Counted from the stretch's first letter, positions 52,364 to 61,404 are shown. The stretch is 64,000 nt of DNA from an uncultured Vicinamibacterales bacterium (GCA_958295905.1 OY282382.1:3000001-3064000); one strand, 5' to 3'. Made by a program: numbers and translations. Notes: generated from the sequence alone by a model not told the origin.

Positions 52364-52560
52364 GCCCGTGGCGGGATCCGGTGTGCGGGCACCGCAGCCA
52401 AGGGTGGTGCCGCGTCACCGCGTCGGCAGGCTGAAATGCTCATCACGGGATCTGGTCTGCGGGCACCGCAGCCAAGGTCACCGCGTCGGCGGGCTGAACG
52501 CCCGTGGCGGGATCCGGTCTGCGGCAACCGCGGTCAAAGGTCACCGCGTCACCGCGTCGG
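52341..52560. repeat. Array of copies of the PQQ-gene 3' end
   Basis: CCGCGTCGGCRGGCTGAACG at about 52345, 52422 and 52484 repeats the end of the minus-strand PQQ gene (at about 52552). GGGATCYGGTSTGCGGGCAC with CGCAGCCAAG is shared by the units. Spacing is about 60-78 bp. Another example of tail amplification. Confidence 0.85.
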
Positions 52561-54609
52561 CAGGCTGAACGCCCGGTACTCCGATCCGGACGGCGGCCCC
52601 CGCCGGCCGCCGCCGGCCGCGATGACCACGTACTGCCGGCCGCCGGCGGTGTAGGTCACCGGCGTCGAGAAGCCCGCCGCCGGCAGCTCCGCCCGCCACA
52701 GTTCCTCGCCGGTGCGGACGTCGAAGGCGCGGAACTTCCGGTCCGGCGTCGCCCCGATGAAGACGAGTCCGCCGGCGGTGACCACCGGACCCCCGTAGTT
52801 CTCCGCCCCGTACCCCAGACCCTCGTGGCCGAGATAGTCGCCGAACGGCACTTGCCAGTCGAAGTCGCCGGTGGCGAGATCGATGGACGTGAGGGTGCCC
52901 CAGGGCGGCGTGTTGCCGGGCAGGCCCTCGTGGTCGCGGACCCAGCGGTATCCGCCGTGGGCGTAGCGGACCTCGGTGCTCGGCGTCTCCGCCGCCCGCG
53001 CCTCCTCCGGCGCCGCGAGATGGCGCAGCACGCCCCGGCGCTCGATCTCCTCGAGATGGGCGAACGACGGCATGCGGCCCCGCCCTTCGCGCAGGATGGC
53101 GTCGATCCCGGCCCGGCCGAGCCGGTCGACCACGCCGCCGAGGCTCGGGCCGTTCGAGGTCCCTTCGAGGTCGGGGCCGTGGCAGGTCCCGCAGTGCTCG
53201 GCGTACACGCCGCCGTCGCTGTAGCCGACGGGAATTTCGTACATCTGCAGGATGCCGCCGATCTCCGACATGTTGACGATCAGCCGGTTGGCGCCGGGGT
53301 CGAACGCAGAGCCGCCCCACTCGGCCCCCCCATCGTAGCCGGGGAAGAAAAGGGTGCCGTCGAGGGTCGGCGGCGCCCACGGGCGGAGATCGAAGTCCGC
53401 GATGATCTCCTGCACGTAGGCGGTCGCCTCCGGGCTGCGGGTGGTCAGCTCGAACACCTGGCGGGTCACCGCGACGGCCGAGACCGGCTCCGTCGGGGCG
53501 GGCACCTCGCCCGGCAGTTCGCTGGGCAGGGTTTCCTCCTCGATGATCTCGTAGAGCGATTCGCCGGTGTCGCGGTCGAAAACGTACAGGTGGCCCGACT
53601 TCGTGGTCACCGCGACCGCGTCGATGACCGCCCCGTCGCGCTCCAGCTCGACCAGGGTCGGCGGCGAGGGCAGGTCGCGGTCCCAGATGTCGTGCCGCAC
53701 CACCTGGAAATGCCAGCGCAGTTCGCCGGTCCGGGCATCGAGGGCGAGCAGGCAGTTGGCGTACAGGTTGTCGCCGGGGCGGTGTCCGCCGTAGAAGTCC
53801 GGCGTGGCCGACCCGGTGGGGACGAACAGCACGCCGCGCTCCTCGTCGAGGGTCATCGCGGTCCACGCGTTCGCGCCGCCGGCGTTCTCCAGCGACCCGG
53901 GCGCCCACGTCTCCGCCCCCGGGTCGTCGGGCCGCGGGATGCTGTCGAACTGCCACTCGAGGTCGCCGGAGCCGGCGTCGAACGCGCGGATGCTGCCCGG
54001 GAGGGCCCCGTCGCCCTCGGATGTGGAGAAGCCGAACACGAGCCGGTCCTCGAACACCACGCCGGGCGCGGTCACCGTCAGCGGGCCCGACTCGCCGGGC
54101 GGCGTGAGATCGAGGCGGCCGCCGTCGCCGAACGCCTCGACGGGCTCGCCCGTCGCCGGGTCGAGGGCGATCAGGATGCGGCCGGCGGTGTAGAACAGGC
54201 GGGGGCCGCCGTCGCCGTCCCACCACATCAGGCCGCGCTGCGCCGCCCCCGGCAGCCCCGGATCGTGCCGCCACCGCTCGGCCCCGGTGGCCGCATCGAG
54301 GGCGAAGGCGACGAGCCGCGGCGACAGTCCGTACAGCACCCCGTCGAGCACGAGGGGGCTCGTGTACATCGTGGAGCCGCCTTCACGCAGCTCCCCGGAG
54401 TCGTAGGTCCAGGCCACCTCGAGGTCCTGGACGTTGCCGCGGTCGATCTGGTCCAGCGGGGAGTAGTGCGACCGGCCGGCGTCGCCGAGATAGACCGGCC
54501 AGTCGGTGTCCTGGCCCCGGACGTCCGGGGCGGCTCCGGCGATCCCGGCCAGGGCGATGCTGAGCGCGGCGAGGCCGCGGCGAAGGTTGCGGGCACGGGT
54601 TGCAGGCAT
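52549..54609 (-). CDS. PQQ-dependent dehydrogenase with inserted cytochrome c motif (fourth paralogue)
   Basis: A 686-residue exported quinoprotein, signal peptide LAALSIALAGIAGAAPDVRG. It has glucose-dehydrogenase-type landmarks (PVYLGDAGRSHYSPLDQID, VVRHDIWDRDLPSPPTL, PVTYTAGGRQYVVIAAGG). Between blades, near residue 472, AEHCGTCHGPDLEGTSNGPS carries a CxxCH heme site with MPSFAHL as a possible axial Met, so a cytochrome c domain of about 80 residues is inserted. This would let electrons leave PQQ through an internal heme. GGGAAGGACCTGCC precedes the ATG. TAGAAT at about 54728 (minus strand) is a weak promoter candidate. Confidence 0.9.
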   Translation of the reverse strand: MPATRARNLRRGLAALSIALAGIAGAAPDVRGQDTDWPVYLGDAGRSHYSPLDQIDRGNVQDLEVAWTYDSGELREGGSTMYTSPLVLDGVLYGLSPRLVAFALDAATGAERWRHDPGLPGAAQRGLMWWDGDGGPRLFYTAGRILIALDPATGEPVEAFGDGGRLDLTPPGESGPLTVTAPGVVFEDRLVFGFSTSEGDGALPGSIRAFDAGSGDLEWQFDSIPRPDDPGAETWAPGSLENAGGANAWTAMTLDEERGVLFVPTGSATPDFYGGHRPGDNLYANCLLALDARTGELRWHFQVVRHDIWDRDLPSPPTLVELERDGAVIDAVAVTTKSGHLYVFDRDTGESLYEIIEEETLPSELPGEVPAPTEPVSAVAVTRQVFELTTRSPEATAYVQEIIADFDLRPWAPPTLDGTLFFPGYDGGAEWGGSAFDPGANRLIVNMSEIGGILQMYEIPVGYSDGGVYAEHCGTCHGPDLEGTSNGPSLGGVVDRLGRAGIDAILREGRGRMPSFAHLEEIERRGVLRHLAAPEEARAAETPSTEVRYAHGGYRWVRDHEGLPGNTPPWGTLTSIDLATGDFDWQVPFGDYLGHEGLGYGAENYGGPVVTAGGLVFIGATPDRKFRAFDVRTGEELWRAELPAAGFSTPVTYTAGGRQYVVIAAGGGRRGPPSGSEYRAFSLPTR

Positions 54610-54999
54610 GGCAGGTCCTTCCCAATCGTTGGCGGAGGCGATCCGCGCGGGTATCGCGGACCGCGGGGCGCCGCGGGCGGCGGGGGAGTCGAACACGGCG
54701 AACAGGGTCGGTCCGACCGCAGTCTTCACTATTCTAGCGGGGCTCCGCCTCAAACCGACGAGGCCTGTGGGGCTGCGCAGTCGCGGAGGCCTGAGGCCGC
54801 TCCCATGGCCGCGAACAAAACACGATCAGAAACTTGACCCAAACTGTAAAGATCCTCCAGGAGGGTCGGGCGGCCACGCCCTCGTCCGCCGCGGCGGGCG
54901 TCGTGAGCCGATCGCGGCGCGTTCCGCGCATTGTCTGTACGACGGCGGCCGGCCGGGTCGCGGCTTGCGGAAGCGGTTCGTGGAATTCGGAGGGCGACG
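54610..54999. other. Spacer between divergent genes
   Basis: About 390 bp between the PQQ and START-like gene starts. TAGAAT on the minus strand (54728-54733) could be a -10 for the PQQ gene. No gene is seen. Confidence 0.4.
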
Positions 55000-55824
55000 A
55001 TGAGACCGACGGCTTCGACGGCGATCGGGGGCATGGCCCTGGCGGTCTCGGCGGCCGCCGCCGCGGCGGAGCTGAAGCCGCAGACGGTCCGCGCTTTCGA
55101 TCGCTACGTGCAACTGACCGAAGAGCGCATGCGGGCGGAGATAGACGGCGAGGCGCCGTTCCTGTGGATCGACCGCCTTGCGGACGCGGATCGGGACGAG
55201 GCGCTTGCGCGGCTCCGCTCCGGCGAGGTCGTCGTCGAACGGCTCGAGACGCGGGATGGACGAGACGAGGTCGACATCCCCTCCGGCATGGTGCACCACT
55301 GGGTCGGCACCATCCTCCTGTCCGGCGTCACCCTCGACCGGACCATCGCGATGGTCCGGGACTACGACCGCTACCCCCGGATCTATGCGCCCGACGTCCT
55401 CGCGTCCGAAATCCGGGCGCGGGAGGACAACCGTTTCGACGTCTACTTGCGGCTCTACACCAAGAAGGTCCTGACGTGGGTGGCCGACACGGAACACCAA
55501 GTCGAGTACGTCGCCGTCGGCGACACGCGCATGCACGTGCCGAGCCGCAGCACGCGCATCCTGGAGATCGAACACCCCGATACGCCGGAGGAACGCGCGA
55601 AGCCGGAAGGGAACGACCGCGGGCTCGCGTGGCGGCTGAACAACTACTGCTCGTTCGAGGAGCGCGGCGGGGGGACCCTCATGCAGTGCGAGTCGATCAC
55701 CCTCACCCGGGGCCTCCCGTTCCTCCTCGGCGTCGTCGTCCGGCCGTTCGTGACGAGCGTGCCGCGGGAGAAGCTGACCGTCACCCTGGAGGCGGCGCGG
55801 CGCCATCTCACGACCGGTTCGTGA
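55000..55824 (+). CDS. Exported START/SRPBCC-like protein
   Basis: A 274-residue protein with a signal peptide (AIGGMALAVSAAAAAAELKP). After a helical N-terminus (FDRYVQLTEERMRAEIDGEA) it has a helix-grip pattern: HHWVGTILLSGVTLDRTIAM, VRDYDRYPRIYAPDVLASEI, LRLYTKKVLTWVADTEHQVE, TLMQCESITLTRGLPFLLGV and a long C-terminal helix. That is a START/polyketide-cyclase-type ligand-binding fold, here exported. Ligand unknown. CGGAGGGCGACG precedes the ATG. Confidence 0.7.
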   Translation: MRPTASTAIGGMALAVSAAAAAAELKPQTVRAFDRYVQLTEERMRAEIDGEAPFLWIDRLADADRDEALARLRSGEVVVERLETRDGRDEVDIPSGMVHHWVGTILLSGVTLDRTIAMVRDYDRYPRIYAPDVLASEIRAREDNRFDVYLRLYTKKVLTWVADTEHQVEYVAVGDTRMHVPSRSTRILEIEHPDTPEERAKPEGNDRGLAWRLNNYCSFEERGGGTLMQCESITLTRGLPFLLGVVVRPFVTSVPREKLTVTLEAARRHLTTGS

Positions 55825-55980
55825 CCCCGGCCACTTCACGCGGGGCCGGGCGGCCGGGCGGTGGGACGCGGACTCGACAGGTCGACCGCGGCGCAGACCG
55901 CCACCCTCCGCACCGGCGGCGATTCCGCCCCAGGCCGGCGATCGCCGAACCGGTATCGGTCGGACGCTCCCCGGACGCCG

Positions 55981-57537
55981 TCACGGCGGGTCGGAGGGGC
56001 GGCCCAGGAACGCGGCGCGGGTCGTGGCGGGTTCGATGACGAGGAACGTGATGGCGCTGACGATGCCCACCCCCGCGGTCAGGCTGGCCCAGGCGGGGCG
56101 GGCCTCGGCCAGCAGGGCGGTCGCGGCCAGCAGCAGGACGGCGAACACGCAGTCCGCGGCGCGGATCCAGGGCGCGACCCGCGCCTGCTGGAGGCCGAGC
56201 TGGACGGGTGTGAACCGCTCCGTGAACGAGAGGTGGAACCGGAGGTTCGCGGCGACGAGCACCGCGGCGAGGGCCAGGAAGAACACCCCCGATCCCCACG
56301 GCGCGGGCGCCCACTCCCGGACCCGCCACAGGGGGTACAGCATCGCGTAGTAGACCAGCCCGGCCGTGCGTTGATGGAACTGCCACCACCACACCGGGCT
56401 GAACCGCTCCGCGCGGGCCGGGTCGTCCGCGGCGCGGGCGTCGCCCCCGGCCGCCGGCCGGGCCGTCGATTCTGCGGGACCCCCGCGGGCCCGTTCGAGA
56501 TCGTCGACCAGCGCCCGCGTCGCCGCGTACCGCCGCGCGGGCTCCTTCTGCAGGCACCGGTGGATGATGCTCCGCATGGCCGGCGGACAGGCCGGCGCGG
56601 CCTGCAGGAGGTCCGGCGGGGCCGCTTCGAGCACCCGCGCGACCATCGACACCGGGTTCGAGGCGCTGAACGGATGCCGGCCGGTGGCGAGTTCGAACAG
56701 CAGCACCCCGAAGGCGAAGATGTCGGTGCGGACGTCGACCGCCCCGCCCCGAATCTGCTCCGGCGCCATGTAGCCCGGGGTGCCCAGCATCGCGCCCGGC
56801 GCGGTGAGCTGCGTGGTCGAGGCGGCGGCGCCGGCCTGCGGATCGTCGAAGCGGGCGAGTCCGAAGTCGACGAGCTTGATGCCGGCGTCCGCGGTGCGGA
56901 TCACGTTGTCCGGCTTCAGGTCCCGATGCAGGACGTTCCCTTCGTGGGCGGCCGCGAGAGCGCGGGCAACCTCGATCGCGGTGTCGAGGAGGGCGGCCGC
57001 CGGCAGCGCTCCGCCGGCCAGCTCCTGCCGCAACGTCGCGCCCGGCACGTACTCGCTCACGATGCACAGGGTGTCGTCGAACTCCTCGAGCGCATAGACG
57101 GTGGCGATGCCGGGATGGGCCAGGCTGGCCGCGGCGCGCGCCTCGCGGCGCAGGCGCCGCCGCCGGCGCTCGTCCCGGGTGAACGGCGCGGGCAGCGCCT
57201 TGATCGCCACCAGCCGGCCGAGCCGCGTGTCCTCGGCGAGGTGCACCACCCCCATGCCGCCCCCGCCGAGCTTCCGGGTGATCCGGTACGGACCGAGCCG
57301 CCGGCCGGCGAGCGGATCGCGCTCGGCCGTCTCCCCGCGCGCGAGCGTCTCCCCGGCCGGGGTCGGCACGGCCGCGGGGGAGCTGGTCTCGTGGTGCGCG
57401 AGAAGCGACTCGACCTCGGCCCGCAACGCCGGATCCCCGCGGCAGGCGTCGTCGAGGAACCGGGCGCGCTCCTCGGCGCCCTGCTCCAGAGCCCCGTGAA
57501 ACAGCTCGCCGACCCGCTGCCAGCGCTCAGGATCCAC
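55981..57537 (-). CDS. Membrane-anchored Ser/Thr protein kinase (PknB-like)
   Basis: A 518-residue kinase. Residues 1-55 (VGELFHGALEQGAEERARFL, LRAEVESLLAHHE) are the N-terminal extension typical of Acidobacteria kinases linked to ECF factors. The kinase domain has LGGGGMGVVHLAED, VAIKALP (ATP lysine), LHRDLKPDN, DFGLARF and GTPGYMAPEQIR. The C-terminus holds about four hydrophobic helices (YYAMLYPLWRV, GVFFLALAAVLVAANLRF, DCVFAVLLLAATALLAEA, SLTAGVGIVSAITFLVIE). It overlaps the ECF sigma gene by 11 bp, so the pair is coupled and the kinase may act on the sigma factor. Confidence 0.93.
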   Translation of the reverse strand: MDPERWQRVGELFHGALEQGAEERARFLDDACRGDPALRAEVESLLAHHETSSPAAVPTPAGETLARGETAERDPLAGRRLGPYRITRKLGGGGMGVVHLAEDTRLGRLVAIKALPAPFTRDERRRRRLRREARAAASLAHPGIATVYALEEFDDTLCIVSEYVPGATLRQELAGGALPAAALLDTAIEVARALAAAHEGNVLHRDLKPDNVIRTADAGIKLVDFGLARFDDPQAGAAASTTQLTAPGAMLGTPGYMAPEQIRGGAVDVRTDIFAFGVLLFELATGRHPFSASNPVSMVARVLEAAPPDLLQAAPACPPAMRSIIHRCLQKEPARRYAATRALVDDLERARGGPAESTARPAAGGDARAADDPARAERFSPVWWWQFHQRTAGLVYYAMLYPLWRVREWAPAPWGSGVFFLALAAVLVAANLRFHLSFTERFTPVQLGLQQARVAPWIRAADCVFAVLLLAATALLAEARPAWASLTAGVGIVSAITFLVIEPATTRAAFLGRPSDPP

Positions 57538-58141
57538 CGTGCCGCCCGGCTCCCTTCGGTCCGGCCGCCAGCTCCCGTTGAAGCCAGGCCCTGGCCAGCG
57601 TCCAGTCGCGCTTGACGGTGGCCGCCGACACGCCCGTCGCCTCGGCCGTTTCCTCGACCGTCATCCCGCCGAAGAACCGCAGTTCGACGATTCGGGCCTG
57701 CCGGGCGTCGAGGGCCGCGAGGGTCGACAGCGCGCGGTCGATGGCGAGCAGGTCGACGGTCGCTCCCGGCCCGGCGACGAGCGCTTCGTCCAGGGTCACC
57801 TGCACGCGGTCGCCGCCCCGCTTCCGGGCGCCGCGCGCCCGCGCCCGCTCCACCAGCACGCGCCGCATCCCGATCGCGGCGATGGCGAGGAAGTGGGTGC
57901 GGCCCTGCCAGCGGCGGGGCCGGTCGCGGGCCAATCGCAGGTACGCCTCGTGCACGAGGTCCGTGGCCTGGATGCTCGGGGCGCGTTCCTGCCGCACGTA
58001 GCGCCGCGCGAGACGCCGCAGTTCGTCGTAGACGAGCGGCATGAGCTCGGTGACGGCGCCGCTGTCGCCGGACTCCAGCCGGTCGAAGAGGCGGTCGACG
58101 CTGGCCGCGGGGATCGGGGCGGGGGCGCCCGGCTCATTCAT
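57527..58141 (-). CDS. ECF-type RNA polymerase sigma factor
   Basis: A 204-residue protein with sigma-70 region 2 (SGAVTELMPLVYDELRRLAR, QATDLVHEAYLRLARDR, HFLAIAAIGMRRVLVERARA) and region 4 (DARQARIVELRFFGGMTVEE, TGVSAATVKRDWTLARAWLQ). The pattern (PLVYDELRRLA, IQATDLVHEAYL) is that of the ECF group paired with Ser/Thr kinases in Acidobacteria and Planctomycetes. No anti-sigma gene is seen; the overlapping kinase gene probably takes that regulatory place. Confidence 0.93.
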   Translation of the reverse strand: MNEPGAPAPIPAASVDRLFDRLESGDSGAVTELMPLVYDELRRLARRYVRQERAPSIQATDLVHEAYLRLARDRPRRWQGRTHFLAIAAIGMRRVLVERARARGARKRGGDRVQVTLDEALVAGPGATVDLLAIDRALSTLAALDARQARIVELRFFGGMTVEETAEATGVSAATVKRDWTLARAWLQRELAAGPKGAGRHGGS

Positions 58142-58225
58142 GGGGAATCGGCCGCCGGCTGCCGGCGAGCGGCGGTCGGCGGCGCCGCGCCCGTCCGCGA
58201 TGGGTGACCGGCATCGGGACGGCCG

Positions 58226-59287
58226 TCATTCGTCCATCAGCTCGACGCCCTTCCGCGCGAGGTCGCGCACGCGGACGCCGTAGTCGGCGAAGCGGGCGTC
58301 GCGGGTCTGCCCGCGGAGGTACCGGATGTAGATCTGCTGCACGATGACGACCAGCTTGAACACGCCGAAGACGTGATACCACGCGATGCGGTCGAGGTCT
58401 AGGCCGCTGCGGCGGGCGTAGCGCTCGACGACGTCGGCGCGGGTGGGGAATCCCGGGTGGTTCGTCGGCATCCGCGACACGTGGTGCCAGCGCGGGTCGT
58501 CGCCCGGCTCGTTCCAGAAGTTCAGCAGGTACCCCAGGTCCATCAGCGGATCGCCGCGCGTGGCCATGTCCCAGTCGAGGACCGCGGCGGGGGTCGCCGG
58601 GTCGCCCGCGTCGACCATCAGATTGTCGAGCTTGTAGTCGTTGTGAAGCAAGGCGGCGGCCTGCGGCTCGGGGACCCCGGTGTCGAGCCAGCCCAGCATC
58701 CGGTCGACGTCCTCCACGTCCCGGTCCCGGGCCGCGTGCCAGCGGCGGCGCCAACCGTCGAGTTGGCGCTGCGCGAAGCCCTCGGGGCGGCCCAGATCGC
58801 CCAGGCCGACCGCGGCCGGGTCGACGGCGTGCAGATCGGCCAGGACGTCGACGATCATCTCCCCGATGCGCCGCTGCAGGTCGGGGCGGCCGTCGAGGGC
58901 GGGGGGCAGATCGCGGCGAATGACGGCGCCGTGACGCCGCTCCAGGACGTGGAAGTCGACGCCGAGGATATCGGGATCGGTGCAGAGCGCGTAGCTGTAG
59001 GGCGCCAGGGGAAAGGCGTCGCCGAGGCGGGCCAGCACCCGGTGCTCGCGCGCCATGTCGTGGGCGGTGGGGGCGACCGGACCCAGCGGCGGGCGGCGCA
59101 GCACGTACTCGGCCGCGCCGAACCGGAGCAGGTAGGTCAGGTTGGCGTGCCCGCCCCCGAACTGGCGGATCGCCAGCGGCCCCGCCGCCTCCGGCAGCCG
59201 CGCGCGCAGCCACGGCTCGAGCCGCGGGCGGTCGAGCTGCTCGTCGGGCCTGACCGCGATGACCTCGGGATCGACCGTTTCGCGCAC
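58226..59287 (-). CDS. Phosphotransferase-family protein (APH, ACAD10/11-linked type)
   Basis: A 353-residue cytosolic protein with the aminoglycoside-phosphotransferase/choline-kinase fold: IRQFGGGHANLTYLLRFG at the nucleotide loop, EYVLRRPP, ALLHNDYKLDNLMVDAGDP (Brenner HxDxxxxN motif) and AVLDWDMATRGDPLMDLGYL (DxD metal motif). This branch is the one fused to acyl-CoA dehydrogenase in eukaryotic ACAD10/11, where it phosphorylates 4-hydroxyacyl-CoAs. An acyl-CoA dehydrogenase of the matching kind lies 0.8 kb away on the same strand, and a MaoC gene in between on the other. Confidence 0.88.
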   Translation of the reverse strand: MRETVDPEVIAVRPDEQLDRPRLEPWLRARLPEAAGPLAIRQFGGGHANLTYLLRFGAAEYVLRRPPLGPVAPTAHDMAREHRVLARLGDAFPLAPYSYALCTDPDILGVDFHVLERRHGAVIRRDLPPALDGRPDLQRRIGEMIVDVLADLHAVDPAAVGLGDLGRPEGFAQRQLDGWRRRWHAARDRDVEDVDRMLGWLDTGVPEPQAAALLHNDYKLDNLMVDAGDPATPAAVLDWDMATRGDPLMDLGYLLNFWNEPGDDPRWHHVSRMPTNHPGFPTRADVVERYARRSGLDLDRIAWYHVFGVFKLVVIVQQIYIRYLRGQTRDARFADYGVRVRDLARKGVELMDE

Positions 59288-59362
59288 GATGGCGGTTCCC
59301 CGTCAGAAGGAGCCGCGGCGACCGCCCCCGCTTCCCGAGCGGCGATGCATCCCCGGCCGGCC

Positions 59363-59368
59363 TATACT
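59363..59368 (+). promoter_or_regulatory. TATACT -10 box upstream of the MaoC gene
   Basis: TATACT in CGGCCTATACTACC, 89 bp before the ATG at 59457. Resembles the box at 39950. Confidence 0.4.
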
Positions 59369-59456
59369 ACCCGAGCCGCCCGAGCACGACGGCGGTTCTC
59401 GGCGTCAACCGGGACGTCCCGTATCGGCGGCCCGGCAACCGGACAACGGAGCAGGC

Positions 59457-59915
59457 ATGCGTGTGATAGACGGCCTCGACGCGCTCGAGGCCCTGGAGGG
59501 CGCCGAGCTCGGCGCGAGCGGGTGGCTGACGGTGACCCAGGAGATGATCGACCGGTTCGCCGAGGTCACCCTCGACCCGCAGTGGATCCACGTCGACCGC
59601 GCCCGCGCGGCGGCGGAGTCGCCGTGGGGGACGACCATCGCCCACGGATTCCTCACCCTGTCGCTGGTGCCGCACTTCCGGCGGCAGATCTCCGAGGTGC
59701 GCGGGGTCTCCCGCGCCGTCAACTACGGCGTCGACCGGGTCCGGTTCCCCAACGCCGTCAAGACCGGCGCCCGCGTGCGCGGGCGCCAGACGCTGCTGGC
59801 GACGGCCCGCGTGGAACCGGGCGCGGTGCGGTTCACGAGCCGGTTCGTCGTCGAGATCGAGGGCGATCCCAAGCCGGCGTGCGTGGCCGATACCGTCACG
59901 TTCGTCTACGCCTGA
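59457..59915 (+). CDS. MaoC-like dehydratase / (R)-specific enoyl-CoA hydratase
   Basis: A 152-residue hotdog protein. TQEMIDRFAEVTLDPQWIHV near residue 27 contains the Asp/His hydratase motif (D-x-x-x-x-H), and GTTIAHGFLTLSLVPHF the second conserved segment. Such enzymes hydrate enoyl-CoA. The ATG at 59457 fits the domain start; GGAGCAGGC lies just upstream. Its neighbours are a phosphotransferase and an acyl-CoA dehydrogenase, so a role in fatty or hydroxy-acid breakdown is likely. Confidence 0.88.
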   Translation: MRVIDGLDALEALEGAELGASGWLTVTQEMIDRFAEVTLDPQWIHVDRARAAAESPWGTTIAHGFLTLSLVPHFRRQISEVRGVSRAVNYGVDRVRFPNAVKTGARVRGRQTLLATARVEPGAVRFTSRFVVEIEGDPKPACVADTVTFVYA

Positions 59916-59974
59916 GCGGCGGTGTCGCCGCGCCCGACAGCCTGCTGGTGCCTTCCACCGTCGCCGAGGGCTTG

Positions 59975-60070
59975 CGCTGTCGCCGGGGGGCTTGACGATC
60001 ATCGAGACGGCGGCGTTCTTGCCGGGGACGTAGAGCAGGCCGGTCCGCGGGCTGAACGCCGGCGACCCGT
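59975..60070 (-). pseudogene. Fragment of a PQQ-dehydrogenase gene
   Basis: On the minus strand, 60070-59992 reads SPAFSPRTGLLYVPGKNAAV then SMIVKPP, the blade motif seen in intact paralogues as DPETGVLYVPSRNNAV. No start or stop belongs to it and the flanks are unrelated. It is a relic of a lost quinoprotein gene. Confidence 0.6.
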
Positions 60071-60090
60071 CTCGGCGCCGCGCGCGGCCA

Positions 60091-61296
60091 TCACCGAGGG
60101 CGGCTCAGCTCCAGGCGCGCCACCGCGCGGCGGTGCACCTCGTCGGGTCCGTCGGCGAGGCGCAGGGTGCGGGCGTGCGCCCACGCCGCCGACAGGCCGA
60201 AGTCCTCGCAGATGCCCGCGCCGCCGTGCAGTTGAATGGCGCGGTCGATGACGTCGAGGGCCATGTTCGGCGCCACCACCTTGATCATCGCGATCTCGGC
60301 CCGGGCCGCCTTGTTGCCGACGGTGTCCATCCGGTGCGCGGCGTTCAGCGTGAGCAGGCGCGCCTGCTCGATCGCGATACGCGAGTCGGCGATCGCTTCC
60401 ATGACCACCCCCTGATCGGCGAGCGGCCGTCCGAACGCCACCCGGCTCTGCGCGCGCGCGCACATGGCCTCGAGCGACCGTTCGGCGAGCCCGATGAGCC
60501 GCATGCAGTGGTGGATGCGGCCCGGCCCCAGCCGTCCCTGCGCGATCTCGAACCCGCGGCCCTCGCCGAGCACCAGGTTCTCGGCGGGCACCCGGACATC
60601 CTCGAAGGTGATCTCGAAGTGCCCGTGCGGGGCGTCGTCGTAGCCGAAGACGGTCAGGGGCCGGACCAGGGTGATCCCGGGGGCGTCGGCCGGGATCAGG
60701 ATCATCGACTGCTGCCGGTGCTTCTCCGCCGCCGGATCCGTCTTGCCCATCAGGATGAACAGCGCGCAGCGGCTGTCGCCGGCCCCCGACGCCCACCACT
60801 TGTGCGCGTTCACCACGTAATGGCCGCCGTCGCGATCGAGGCGGGCGCTGATGTTGGTGGCGTCCGACGACGCCACCTCGGGCTCGGTCATGGTGTAGGC
60901 GGACCGGATGGCGCCGTCGAGGAGCGGCTCGAGCCACTGTTTCTTCTGGGCGTCGGTGCCGTAGCGGGCCAGCAGCTCCATGTTGCCGGTGTCCGGGGCC
61001 GAGCAGTTGCACGCCTCGGGGGCGATCGGCGACCGTCCGAGGATCTCGCACAGCGGCGCGTACTCCAGGTTGGTCAGCCCCGCCCCGAGATCGCTCTCGG
61101 GGAGGAAGAGGTTCCACAGGCCGGCGGCGCGGGCCCGGGTCTTCAGCTCCGCCATGACCGGGGGGGACTTCCAGCGGTCGGCCGCCGCCGCGAGCTGCTC
61201 GGCGTAGACGGGCTCGTTGGGGTAGATGACCTCGTTCATGAAGTCGAGGATGCGGCGGCGCAGCGCTTCGGTTTTGCGTGAGTACGAGAAGTCCAT
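60091..61296 (-). CDS. Acyl-CoA dehydrogenase (ACAD10/11-like)
   Basis: A 401-residue FAD enzyme. Landmarks: [20 protein letters not shown] at the start, [20 protein letters not shown] and [20 protein letters not shown] in the beta domain that binds FAD and substrate, [40 protein letters not shown], and [19 protein letters not shown] with [15 protein letters not shown] at the C-terminus. In relatives of ACAD10/11 the catalytic base is Asp/Glu in the last segment. It probably oxidises long or modified acyl-CoAs and cooperates with the adjacent phosphotransferase. Confidence 0.92.
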   Translation of the reverse strand: MDFSYSRKTEALRRRILDFMNEVIYPNEPVYAEQLAAAADRWKSPPVMAELKTRARAAGLWNLFLPESDLGAGLTNLEYAPLCEILGRSPIAPEACNCSAPDTGNMELLARYGTDAQKKQWLEPLLDGAIRSAYTMTEPEVASSDATNISARLDRDGGHYVVNAHKWWASGAGDSRCALFILMGKTDPAAEKHRQQSMILIPADAPGITLVRPLTVFGYDDAPHGHFEITFEDVRVPAENLVLGEGRGFEIAQGRLGPGRIHHCMRLIGLAERSLEAMCARAQSRVAFGRPLADQGVVMEAIADSRIAIEQARLLTLNAAHRMDTVGNKAARAEIAMIKVVAPNMALDVIDRAIQLHGGAGICEDFGLSAAWAHARTLRLADGPDEVHRRAVARLELSRPR

Positions 61297-61398
61297 GATC
61301 TACACTTTGGGGGTGGCGGCGTGCGTCGGCGTCGCCGACGCTACCGGATGGCGGCACAGGCGGGTGGACAGGGCATGCCGGCGTGGCCGACGCTACAG

Positions 61399-61404
61399 TA
61401 TAGT
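61399..61404 (+). promoter_or_regulatory. TATAGT -10 box upstream of the cytochrome/copper protein gene
   Basis: TATAGT in CTACAGTATAGTCCC, 76 bp before the ATG at 61480. No clear -35. Confidence 0.4.
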
